A stretch of DNA of 64,000 nt from Gilichinskyi gelida (GTDB lineage: Bacteria; Acidobacteriota; Thermoanaerobaculia; Gp7-AA8): assembly GCA_038040385.1 (NCBI GenBank), contig JBBPII010000001.1, positions 310,001 to 374,000 on the forward strand, read 5' to 3'. Under the pieces are notes generated by a model, which did no database searches, was not told where the DNA came from, and saw only the letters and a program-made list of their open reading frames with translations. The translations under genes and the position numbers were made by a program. Every line of letters starts with the position of its first letter. The stretch's first letter is position 1. Below are positions 15,743-22,834 of this stretch, piece by piece.

Positions 15743-16183
15743 TCAGTGTTCTTCCGCCCCCGGCGGCGCGGCGCCGTACACGTGCCGGTCGTGCGTGACC
15801 AGGTCGAACGGCTTCAACGCCGGGTTCGGCGGATAGCCGCGATGCACGGCCTGGCATCGATAGCAGACGATGACGTTCTTCACCATCCGCCAGACGATGT
15901 AGTCGAGGATGGTCACGCCGAGCAGCGAGAGGCCGTACGTCCAGGGGACGAAGATCGATCCGAGGACCACCAGCGCGATGCCGGTCTTTCGGTTGAAGTC
16001 CTTCTGAAAGTAGAGCTGATCGTGGCCGCAGGCGGCGCAGCGCTCGATGATGCCGGCGGGCGCGACGACCTCGTTCGGCGCGCCGCAGCGTTCGCAGGGA
16101 CGCGCCGCGTCGCCGGCCTCGCGCGAGAGGCGTGCGTCGCAAGCTGTGCAGAGGAAGTGGACGCTGGGCACGAGAGATGACAC
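15743..16183 (-). CDS. Zinc-ribbon membrane protein, unknown function
   Basis: About 146 residues from GTG 16183; the start is uncertain and a later GTG is possible. Four cysteine pairs appear: CTACD, CERCG, CAACG and CYRCQ, so two zinc ribbons are likely. A hydrophobic segment (GIALVVLGSIFVPWTYGLSL) follows near residues 68-90. This suggests a small membrane protein with cytosolic metal-binding ends. It is transcribed in the same direction as efp but separated by the efp 3' side. No family was recognised. Confidence 0.6.
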   Translation of the reverse strand: MSSLVPSVHFLCTACDARLSREAGDAARPCERCGAPNEVVAPAGIIERCAACGHDQLYFQKDFNRKTGIALVVLGSIFVPWTYGLSLLGVTILDYIVWRMVKNVIVCYRCQAVHRGYPPNPALKPFDLVTHDRHVYGAAPPGAEEH

Positions 16184-16205
16184 TACGGCGCTTTGCGCCT
16201 CCGTG

Positions 16206-16763
16206 TCACTTCGCCCGCTCGAGATACCGGTTCTCCGAGGGATCCACGAGGATCTCTTCCCCCTCGGTCACGAACGGCGGCACCAGCACGGTCACGCCGT
16301 TTTCCAGCTTGGCCGGCTTGTACGACGACGACGCGGTGGAGCCCTTCACCATCGGCTGCGTCTCCACGATCTTCGACCTAATCGTCTTCGGCAGCTCGAC
16401 GCCGATCGGCAGGTGATCGTGGAAATGCACGTTGAGCTTCAGACCGGGCGAAAGCCACGAAGCGGCATCGCCGAGGTCTTCCTCGGACATCTCCACCTGC
16501 TCGTAGTTCTCGGTGTTCATGAAGTGGTGCGCGTGGCCGTCGGAGTAGAGGTACTCCATCTCGTGCTGGCGGATGTAGGCCTGCTCGATCTCGTCCTGCG
16601 AGCGGAAGCGGTGCTCGAACTGGTTCCCGGTGCGGAGGTTCCGCAGCTTCGCCTGGACCATCGCCCGGAGATTGCCCGGCGTGTGGTGATGAAACTCCAT
16701 GATTTTGCAGAGGTCGCCATTCCAGACGACGACCATTCCGCGCCGTAGATCATTGGCCTGCAT
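16206..16763 (-). CDS. efp: Translation elongation factor P
   Basis: The 185-residue protein has the three-domain EF-P layout: MQANDLRRGMVVVWNGDLCK, AKLRNLRTGNQFEHRFRS, then an OB-fold with LPKTIRSKIVETQPMVKGST and the C-terminal VPPFVTEGEEILVDPSENRY. EF-P relieves ribosome stalling at polyproline stretches. The loop that normally presents the modified Lys34 (PGKGQA in E. coli) reads HTPGNLRA, so the lysine is replaced by Asn and an Arg follows two positions later. It is therefore neither the standard EpmA/lysine type nor clearly the rhamnosylated-arginine type. Proline-rich proteins such as the VWA lipoprotein are plausible clients. Confidence 0.95.
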   Translation of the reverse strand: MQANDLRRGMVVVWNGDLCKIMEFHHHTPGNLRAMVQAKLRNLRTGNQFEHRFRSQDEIEQAYIRQHEMEYLYSDGHAHHFMNTENYEQVEMSEEDLGDAASWLSPGLKLNVHFHDHLPIGVELPKTIRSKIVETQPMVKGSTASSSYKPAKLENGVTVLVPPFVTEGEEILVDPSENRYLERAK

Positions 16764-16843
16764 GAACGGGTGAATCCTTTCGAGTTTGAATCACGGCCCG
16801 CAAACGGCCGCGGCAGCGACCGATATTCCAGATTCTTCGTGCT

Positions 16844-17440
16844 TTATGCCGACGGCTCGGTGACCGCGCCGCTCCGCGTGCCGGTCACGCTCTCGACGTA
16901 TGCGCGCGCGACTGTGTCCGCCGTCAGTCCCGGCGACGGATCCATCCCCAACCCCTGCAGCGTCTCGGTGACCCAGGGAGGGCTCACGACGTTGACCCGA
17001 ATGCCGCGCGGCGCCTCGAGCGCGGCGGCGCGCGCGAACCCTTCGATCCCGGCGTTGACGAGGCTGATCGCGGCGCTGCCCGCCATCGGCGCTCGCGCCA
17101 GAACGCCGCTGGTCAGCGTGATCGAGCCGCGGTCGCGAACGAATCCCAGGCCGAAGCGGGTGAGGTTGACCTGCCCCATGAGCTTGTTCTGCAGCGAGAA
17201 GAAGAAATCGGCGTCGGTGAGTTGGGCGAGTGGCGCGAACTTGGCCGCTCCCGCGACGCTGATGACCGCATCGATCTGCCCGACCTTGCGGTACATGGCC
17301 TCGATGGAGTCGGGGTCGGCGATGTCGACGCTCACGGGCGTGCTGTTCCGCGTGGCCGCCACGATCTCGTGATCGCGCTCCAGCGCGGAAACGACTGCCC
17401 GTCCGATGGTTCCCGTGGCGCCGACGACCAAGATGCGCAT
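16844..17440 (-). CDS. Short-chain dehydrogenase-like protein without the usual active-site Tyr/Lys
   Basis: The 198-residue Rossmann protein starts at ATG 17440 with MRILVVGATGTIGRAVV, a TGxxGxxG nucleotide-binding motif. It continues with DAVISVAGAAKFAPL and SITLTSGVLARAP. Where classical SDRs have YxxxK, this protein reads SAAISLVNAGIEGFARAAAL, so both Tyr and Lys are missing. A known subgroup of SDR-like proteins (PRK07578-like) shares this substitution together with LMGQVNL and IRVNVVSP. It probably binds NAD(P) but may not reduce a carbonyl by the usual mechanism. Confidence 0.8.
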   Translation of the reverse strand: MRILVVGATGTIGRAVVSALERDHEIVAATRNSTPVSVDIADPDSIEAMYRKVGQIDAVISVAGAAKFAPLAQLTDADFFFSLQNKLMGQVNLTRFGLGFVRDRGSITLTSGVLARAPMAGSAAISLVNAGIEGFARAAALEAPRGIRVNVVSPPWVTETLQGLGMDPSPGLTADTVARAYVESVTGTRSGAVTEPSA

Positions 17441-17508
17441 GGTTGGTTTGCACTGCAAGATTCTCGCGCATCCGTTCTCTCTTCTATGATGCCGCAGGGG
17501 GGCCGCAG

Positions 17509-17844
17509 ATGAGCCGTTTCAGCGAGGTGATCTTCGTGGGAGTGAAGGGGACGGTGGTGGCGCTCGATCGGACCACGGGAGCCGAGCGCTGGCGGACGAA
17601 ACTCCGCGGCAGCGATTTCGTCAACGTGGTCGTCGACGGCGACGTCGTTCTGGCGACGACCAAAGGCGAGGTGCACTGCCTCGACGCCGCGAGCGGCGGG
17701 GTGCGCTGGCTGAACAAGCTCTCCGGCCTCGGCTACGGCATGGTCTCCATCGGCAGTGCGTCGGGCCAGCAGGCGATCAACGCGGCCGAGAAGCGGCGGC
17801 AGGAGGCGGCAGCCGCCGCGGCCGCCGCCGGCGCGGGCGCCTGA
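17509..17844 (+). CDS. Small PQQ-like beta-propeller fragment protein
   Basis: The 111-residue protein starts at ATG 17509 and contains two and a half PQQ-type blades: VFVG-like strand, GTVVALDRTTGAERWRTKL, VLATTKGEVHCLDAASGGVR and WLNKL. The last 25 residues are alanine-rich (QEAAAAAAAAGAGA), a likely disordered tail. Two repeats are too few for a closed propeller, so the protein may oligomerise. No signal peptide is visible. It is a short stand-alone form seen in other genomes, with unknown role. Confidence 0.65.
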   Translation: MSRFSEVIFVGVKGTVVALDRTTGAERWRTKLRGSDFVNVVVDGDVVLATTKGEVHCLDAASGGVRWLNKLSGLGYGMVSIGSASGQQAINAAEKRRQEAAAAAAAAGAGA

Positions 17845-18162
17845 TCACTCCCCGCGCGCGCGCCTGGAGACGTCGTCCCCGGCGACGACGAGGAACTCGT
17901 TCTTCGCGCCGGCCATCCGCGCCTCGCGGAAGGGGCGGTACTCGTCGCTCTGGTAGAACGCATCGGCGGCCTCGCGCGACGGCCACTCGACGATCACCAC
18001 GATCTGCGGACGCGGGCGCTCCCCTTCGAGCTTCTCGACCTTGTTGGTTCGCGCCAGGTAACGGCCGCCGTGCCGCTCGACCATCGCTGTGACGTTCGCG
18101 ACGTACGCCTCGACCCAACTAGGGTCGGTGATGTCCATTTCCGCGACGACGTAGTGTTTCAA
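17845..18162 (-). CDS. DUF1330 family protein
   Basis: The 105-residue protein (MKHYVVAEMDITDPSWVEAY, VERHGGRYLARTNKVEKLEG, VVIVEWPSREAADAFYQSDE, YRPFREARMAG) is a typical single-domain DUF1330 protein, a dimeric alpha-beta barrel fold. Function is unknown. It converges tail to tail with the PQQ-like gene, their stop codons being adjacent. Confidence 0.9.
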   Translation of the reverse strand: MKHYVVAEMDITDPSWVEAYVANVTAMVERHGGRYLARTNKVEKLEGERPRPQIVVIVEWPSREAADAFYQSDEYRPFREARMAGAKNEFLVVAGDDVSRRARGE

Positions 18163-18194
18163 CGCGTCCTCCCTCTCGAGAATCGCAGCTTTGC

Positions 18195-18521
18195 TCAGGG
18201 CGTGTTTAGGACTACGACTGCTCCAGCGGCCACCTCATCGATCGCTATTTTCAGCTTCGGCAGGAAACGTCGCAGACTTGCGAGCGTTGTGTCCCACGTC
18301 TCGATGACTACGATTCCAATTCCGAACTGAGACACATTCTGTTGGTGTCGCAACCGCTGATCTGCAGTGACCAATACATCGAAGGTCCCTGATGTGCGGC
18401 GGAGCAGGGTCCCGTTTTCAAGACCGGTCCAACCTTCTTCCTGAATGGTTCGAATGAAGAGGTCCGGCAAATCGCGCCGGAGCTTACGCGGCATGTTCTC
18501 GTCGAAGAGGACCCTTCTCAC
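18195..18521 (-). CDS. DUF5615 PIN-like toxin
   Basis: The 108-residue protein starts at GTG 18521 with RRVLFDENMPRKLRRDLPD. It has GTFDVLVTADQRLRHQQN and ends VLNTP. DEN-(M/L)P near the N-terminus and the internal TAD mark the DUF5615 PIN-like family, putative RNases. Its start overlaps the stop of the DUF433 gene by 4 bp (GTGA). This is the classic DUF433-DUF5615 toxin-antitoxin arrangement. Confidence 0.88.
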   Translation of the reverse strand: MRRVLFDENMPRKLRRDLPDLFIRTIQEEGWTGLENGTLLRRTSGTFDVLVTADQRLRHQQNVSQFGIGIVVIETWDTTLASLRRFLPKLKIAIDEVAAGAVVVLNTP

Positions 18522-18733
18522 GCAATCTCTGCGAGGAGCGCGCGACCGGCTTCCTCGAGGAACGCGATCGCCTGTTCACGGCTGACAGTCGGGAAGTTAT
18601 CGAGGAACTCCTCCAGAGTCTCGCCTCCTTCCAGATAAACGAGAAGAGTTTGCACCGGCACCCGCGTGCCGACGAACACGGGCGTGCCGCCAAGGATCTC
18701 GGGATTCGAGTGAACGATTTGTGCGCGGTTCAT
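18518..18733 (-). CDS. DUF433 antitoxin
   Basis: The 71-residue protein starts at ATG 18733: MNRAQIVHSNPEILGGTPVF, GTRVPVQTLLVYLEGGETLE, EFLDNFPTVSREQAIAFLEE. It is a textbook DUF433 protein with a small winged-helix-like DNA-binding fold. It lies directly upstream of the DUF5615 toxin and overlaps it, so the pair probably autoregulates. An upstream in-frame ATG would add ten residues without a better ribosome site. Confidence 0.9.
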   Translation of the reverse strand: MNRAQIVHSNPEILGGTPVFVGTRVPVQTLLVYLEGGETLEEFLDNFPTVSREQAIAFLEEAGRALLAEIA

Positions 18734-18768
18734 GGTCTTTCTCGTGTCGCTAGGATACGACACCGCCC

Positions 18769-20733
18769 TCAGGACTCAAGCACCCTGATCGGCAGCACGA
18801 TGGCCTGCAGTCCATCGAACTGCAGCCGCCGCTGGATGGCGTTCGGCGTCTCGTTGTGCAGGAGGCGGTAGTACCACTTCTCCTCGCGGAAGATCAGGCG
18901 GCCCATGAAGAAGATGGCGCGCGGGAACTCTTCCGCGAGCTCCTTGCAGATGGTGGTGATGGTGTCGACGGCCTCGGTGCCGACGGCCAGGCGGTAGGCG
19001 GCGGTCATCCCCTGACTGCGGGCCCACGCCACGTACTGTTCGAGGTTCTCGCGGGTCTCGCGCTCCAGGCTCTCGATCTCGTCGGCGCCTTTGAACGAGC
19101 CGGAGTCGACCACCGCGGCGCTGACGAAGATGAAGTTCTTGAACGTGCGCGGAAAGAGGCGGTGGATCGACAGCACCTCGTGGATGCCGAATCCCGAGAA
19201 CGACTTGACCATGATCGCCGCAGTCTGCGCCTTCGGGTCGAGCGGCTGTGGCGGCGGGACGTCGTGGGCGGGCGGGAGGCCAGTCAGCACGTCGTCGAGC
19301 TGGCGCAGGCCGGCGCGCACCGTCTCGTAGTGCTTGCGGATGGCGAAGGCGACGGCGATCAACACGCCGGTGACCACCAGCGTGATCCAGCCGCCCTGAG
19401 TGAACTTCTCGAAGATGGTGACCGTAAGGATCGCCACGCAGAGAATCAACCCGCTTCCGTGCAATGCCAGGCGGCGTTTCCATCGCCGGCCGCGCGTCGT
19501 GATCCAGTGGCGCGCCATTCCGAGCAGCGACAGCGAGAAGGTCATGAAGACGTTGATGGAGTACATGACGATCAGCGTCGACACGTCGCCGTGCGTGTAG
19601 AGCAGTGCCGCCAGCGCCGCGACGCCCATCATCACGATGCCGTCCTGCGTCACCAGCCGGTCGGAGAGCTGCGCGAAGCGGTGCGGCATCCAGGAATCGA
19701 TGGCCATGTTCGACAGGATGCGCGGCCCGTCGAGGAATCCCGCCTGCGCGGCGACGAACAGCAGCGCCGCTTCGGTGATCAGGATGAAGATCACCAGCGC
19801 GACGCCGGCCTTCCAGTGACCGAAGAGGTTCTCCAGCATGACGGCGTTGAGCGTCTTGCCCGGCACGTGGCGAGCGTTGGTCAGGAGGTAGCCGAACAGG
19901 ATCCCGCCGGCGGTAAAAGCCAGCGAGACGGCCATCAGCGCCATGGTCTTCTTCGCCGTGACCACTCGCGGCTCGCGCAGCATCGACACGCCGTTGGAAA
20001 CCGCCTCGATGCCGGTGTAGGTGCCGCCGCCGAGGGAGTAGGCGCGGAGGAGCAGCAGCATCAGCGGCAGCCAGCCGAGCGACTGCGCCGAAGAGCGAAG
20101 GTCGCTCCCCGCGTCGTGGAAAACGCGCGGCAGGCCGCTGAAGTCGGCGAAGAAGATGTAGCCGATGACGAAAACGTGCATCACCACGAAGGCCACGAAG
20201 ATCGGCGCCAGGAAATTGACCGACTCCTTCACCCCGCGCAGGTTCAGCACTACGAGGAACCCGAGGATCAGCACCTCGGCCACGATCTTTGAGTGCGACA
20301 TCGACGGGGGGAGGAAGGACCAGATCTGATCGCAGCCGCTGGCGATGGAGACGGTGATGGTGAGGACGTAGTCGACCAGCAGGGCGCAGCCGGAGACCAC
20401 GCCGACGCGCGGGCCGAGGAGCTTGGTGGCCACGAGGTAACCGCCGCCGCCGCCGGGGAAGTGCTCGATGAGGTTCGCGTACGCGGTGGCGATGACCAGG
20501 ATGGTGATGGCGGTCATCGCCGCGAGGATGATGGCCAGATGTTGGTGGCCGCCGAGCGCCTTGTACGCCTCCTCGGGGCCGTACGCGGAGGACGAAAGGC
20601 CGTCCGCGCCGAGGCCGACCCAGGCCAGGAAGGCGATGAGGGTGGTGTGGCGGAAGATCTCGGGATCGCCGACGTCGCGCGGCTTGCCGATGACGGCACG
20701 GCGGAGTTTCTTGATGCCTGAGGGTTCGCTCAA
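18769..20733 (-). CDS. APC-superfamily potassium transporter, KimA-like, with C-terminal cytoplasmic domain
   Basis: About 654 residues from TTG 20733. A longer frame to 20805 would translate a palindromic repeat and is disfavoured. The N-terminal two thirds contain 11-12 transmembrane helices beginning at HTTLIAFLAWVGLGADGLSS, with SAYGPEEAYKAL, EHFPGGGGGYLVATKL and YTGIEAVSNGVSMLREP. These match the KimA (YdaO) branch of the APC superfamily, proton-coupled potassium importers. The C-terminal 150 residues (AAIMVKSFSGFGIHEVLSI ... PIRVLES) form a soluble USP-like domain, as in KimA. It follows kup in the same direction, so the cell has two high-affinity potassium importers side by side. Confidence 0.8.
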   Translation of the reverse strand: MSEPSGIKKLRRAVIGKPRDVGDPEIFRHTTLIAFLAWVGLGADGLSSSAYGPEEAYKALGGHQHLAIILAAMTAITILVIATAYANLIEHFPGGGGGYLVATKLLGPRVGVVSGCALLVDYVLTITVSIASGCDQIWSFLPPSMSHSKIVAEVLILGFLVVLNLRGVKESVNFLAPIFVAFVVMHVFVIGYIFFADFSGLPRVFHDAGSDLRSSAQSLGWLPLMLLLLRAYSLGGGTYTGIEAVSNGVSMLREPRVVTAKKTMALMAVSLAFTAGGILFGYLLTNARHVPGKTLNAVMLENLFGHWKAGVALVIFILITEAALLFVAAQAGFLDGPRILSNMAIDSWMPHRFAQLSDRLVTQDGIVMMGVAALAALLYTHGDVSTLIVMYSINVFMTFSLSLLGMARHWITTRGRRWKRRLALHGSGLILCVAILTVTIFEKFTQGGWITLVVTGVLIAVAFAIRKHYETVRAGLRQLDDVLTGLPPAHDVPPPQPLDPKAQTAAIMVKSFSGFGIHEVLSIHRLFPRTFKNFIFVSAAVVDSGSFKGADEIESLERETRENLEQYVAWARSQGMTAAYRLAVGTEAVDTITTICKELAEEFPRAIFFMGRLIFREEKWYYRLLHNETPNAIQRRLQFDGLQAIVLPIRVLES

Positions 20734-20734
20734 T

Positions 20735-20815
20735 TCGGTCTCGGGGTATCGGGGTCTCGGGGTCTCGGGGTTGCTTCGAGACCGCGAGACCCCGAAACCG
20801 CGCAACCCCGTTTTT
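20735..20815. repeat. ggtctcgg-type inverted repeat between kup and the KimA-like gene
   Basis: The left arm contains repeated ggggtctcgg units and ggggttg. The right arm has cgagaccgcgagaccccg and caacccc, followed on the + strand by seven T residues. A related element lies at 58471-58545. Read in the + direction it resembles a terminator, but both flanking genes run on the minus strand. Confidence 0.8.
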
Positions 20816-22690
20816 TTACATCTCGATCTGCGCGCCGAGCTCGATGACCTGGTTCGTCGGGAGGCAGAAGAAGCCGGCGGCGCTCGACGAATTCCGAATC
20901 ATCTGCGCAAACAGGCGCTCGCGCCAGAGTGCCATGCCGGGGCGGCGGGTGGCGACGAGGGTCTCCCGCCCGAGGAAGTAGCTGATGGACATGGGGTTGA
21001 GGGCGAAGGGGGGCTTCTCGATGCGCTCGAGAGTGGCCGGCAGGTCGGGCTCCTCCATGAAGCCGAAGCGGAGGACGAGGCGGTAGATGCCGTTGCCGAG
21101 GGTGCGCCACTCATAGCGCTCGTCGTCGCCCAGGCGGGCGATCTCCTCGATGATCACGGTGATGATGATGACCCGCTTGTGCACGACCTTGTTGTGCTTG
21201 ATGTTGTGCAGCAGGGTGGTCGGAACGCCCTCCGCGCTGCGCGACATGAACGCCGCCGTGCCGGGCACGCGCGGGATGTTCCCCTTGGCCAGGTCGCGCA
21301 GGAAGTCGTCCATGGCCACGCTCTGCTCGCGCAGGCGCTCGGAGAGGATGATGCGGCCGCGGTTCCAGGTGGTCATCAGGGTGAAGATCATCAGTCCGAC
21401 CGCCAGCGGGAACCAGCCGCCGTCGAAAATCTTGATGATGTTGGCGCCGAAGAACGCGAGGTCGATGATCAGCAACGGGATGACCAGCGCGAGGATGGTG
21501 GTCGTCGACCAGCCCCACCGATCGCGCGCCACCACGGCCAGCAGCGCGGTGGTGATGGCCATGGTGGCGGTGACGGCGACTCCATACGCCGCCGCGAGAT
21601 CGCTCGACTGCTGGAAGGCTATGACCAGCGCGATGGCCGCGATCATCAGCAGCCAGTTGACCGAGGGGATGTAGATCTGTCCGATCTCCCGCGCCGAGGT
21701 GTGGCGGATCTGGATGCGGGGGATGTAGCCGAGCTGCACCGCCTGCCGGGTCAGGGAAAAGGCGCCGGAAATCACCGCCTGCGAGGCGATGCTCGCGGCC
21801 ACGGTGGCCAGGACGATCAGCGGCAGCCGCGCCCACTCCGGCGCCATCTCGAAGAACGGGTGCTCGATGTTCTTCGTGTGCAGCATCAATGCGCCCTGGC
21901 CGAAGTAGTTGAGCAGCAGGCAGGGGAAGACGACGGTGAACCAGGCGATGCGGATGGGGCGCGCGCCGAAGTGGCCCATGTCGGCGTAGAGCGCCTCGCC
22001 GCCGGTGACGACCAGGAAGACCGCGCCGAGGACCAGGAAGCCGTGGATGTGATTGCGGAGGAAGAAGGTCACCGCGTGAGTGGGAAGCACCGCGGTGAGG
22101 ACGTGCGGCTCGCGCACGATGTGGATGATGCCGAGGACGGCGAGGATGGCGAACCAGACCAGCATGATGGGGCCGAACATGGCCCCCACTTTGGCCGTGC
22201 CGACCCGCTGAACGACAAATAGTACGATTAGTACTATTACCGTGATGGGGGCCACGTAGGGTGTCAGTCCCGGCGCGGCGATCTCCAACCCCTCGATCGC
22301 GCTGAGCACGGAGATGGCCGGCGTGATCATGCCGTCGCCGTACAGGAGCGCGGAGCCGAAGAGGCCGAGGGCGATGAGGAAGGCGCGGCGCATGGACGTG
22401 CCTCCCGTCTCCCGCGTCCGCGCCAGCGACATGAGAGCCAGGATGCCGCCCTCGCCGCGGTTGTCCGCGCGCATGACGAAGATCAGGTACTTCAGGGAGA
22501 TGACGATGACCAGCGACCAGAAGATCAGTGAGAGGACGCCGAGGATGTTGTCGGGGCTGGGGGCGACCCCGTGCTCGGCCTTGAAGCACTCCCGCAGCGC
22601 GTACAGCGGGCTGGTGCCGATGTCGCCGTAGACCACGCCGAGAGCGCCGAGGGAGAGGACGTAGAGGTACCGGCGGTTGGTCGGTTCCAT
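20816..22690 (-). CDS. kup: KUP-type potassium:proton symporter
   Basis: The 624-residue protein fits KUP from end to end: LGALGVVYGDIGTSPLYALR near residue 14, RADNRGEGGILALMSL, FGSALLYGDGMITPAISVLS, ALYADMGHFGARPIR, QIYIPSVNWLLM and AAYGVAVTATMAIT. Twelve membrane segments precede a C-terminal cytosolic domain (MDDFLRDLAKGN ... RVPGTAAFM). KUP transporters import potassium with protons. The start codon is 30 bp from a compound palindromic repeat. The KimA-like gene follows about 80 bp downstream. Confidence 0.95.
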   Translation of the reverse strand: MEPTNRRYLYVLSLGALGVVYGDIGTSPLYALRECFKAEHGVAPSPDNILGVLSLIFWSLVIVISLKYLIFVMRADNRGEGGILALMSLARTRETGGTSMRRAFLIALGLFGSALLYGDGMITPAISVLSAIEGLEIAAPGLTPYVAPITVIVLIVLFVVQRVGTAKVGAMFGPIMLVWFAILAVLGIIHIVREPHVLTAVLPTHAVTFFLRNHIHGFLVLGAVFLVVTGGEALYADMGHFGARPIRIAWFTVVFPCLLLNYFGQGALMLHTKNIEHPFFEMAPEWARLPLIVLATVAASIASQAVISGAFSLTRQAVQLGYIPRIQIRHTSAREIGQIYIPSVNWLLMIAAIALVIAFQQSSDLAAAYGVAVTATMAITTALLAVVARDRWGWSTTTILALVIPLLIIDLAFFGANIIKIFDGGWFPLAVGLMIFTLMTTWNRGRIILSERLREQSVAMDDFLRDLAKGNIPRVPGTAAFMSRSAEGVPTTLLHNIKHNKVVHKRVIIITVIIEEIARLGDDERYEWRTLGNGIYRLVLRFGFMEEPDLPATLERIEKPPFALNPMSISYFLGRETLVATRRPGMALWRERLFAQMIRNSSSAAGFFCLPTNQVIELGAQIEM

Positions 22691-22720
22691 CGGAAGGGCG
22701 GGAAAGTTACCACAAGGTTG

Positions 22721-22834
22721 CCCTCACCCGGCCCTTCGGGCCACCCTCTCCCGCAAGCGGGAGAGGGGCCAGGTTGTCCTTCTCCCGCTTGCGGGAGAAG
22801 GTGCCCCTGAGCGCAGCGAAGGGGCGGATGAGGG
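22721..22834. repeat. Compound palindromic repeat, second copy
   Basis: The outer ends are ccctcacccgg and cggatgaggg. Internal stems ctctcccgc/gcgggagag and ccttctcccgc/gcgggagaagg are the same as at 6874-6981. It also contains cctgagcgcagcgaagg, a motif shared with the repeat at 411-486. It ends next to the stop codon of the GGDEF-EAL gene. Confidence 0.85.

Noticed and set aside
18856..20292. Long plus-strand frame over the KimA-like gene
   Set aside because: Antisense to a protein with clear transmembrane and family motifs.
20734..20805. Upstream extension of the KimA-like protein
   Set aside because: The extra residues are encoded by a ggtctcgg inverted repeat and have no homology.
20800..20820. 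Rho-independent terminator (hairpin plus T-run) on the plus strand
   Set aside because: The genes on both sides are transcribed on the minus strand, so a plus-strand terminator has no transcript to end here.
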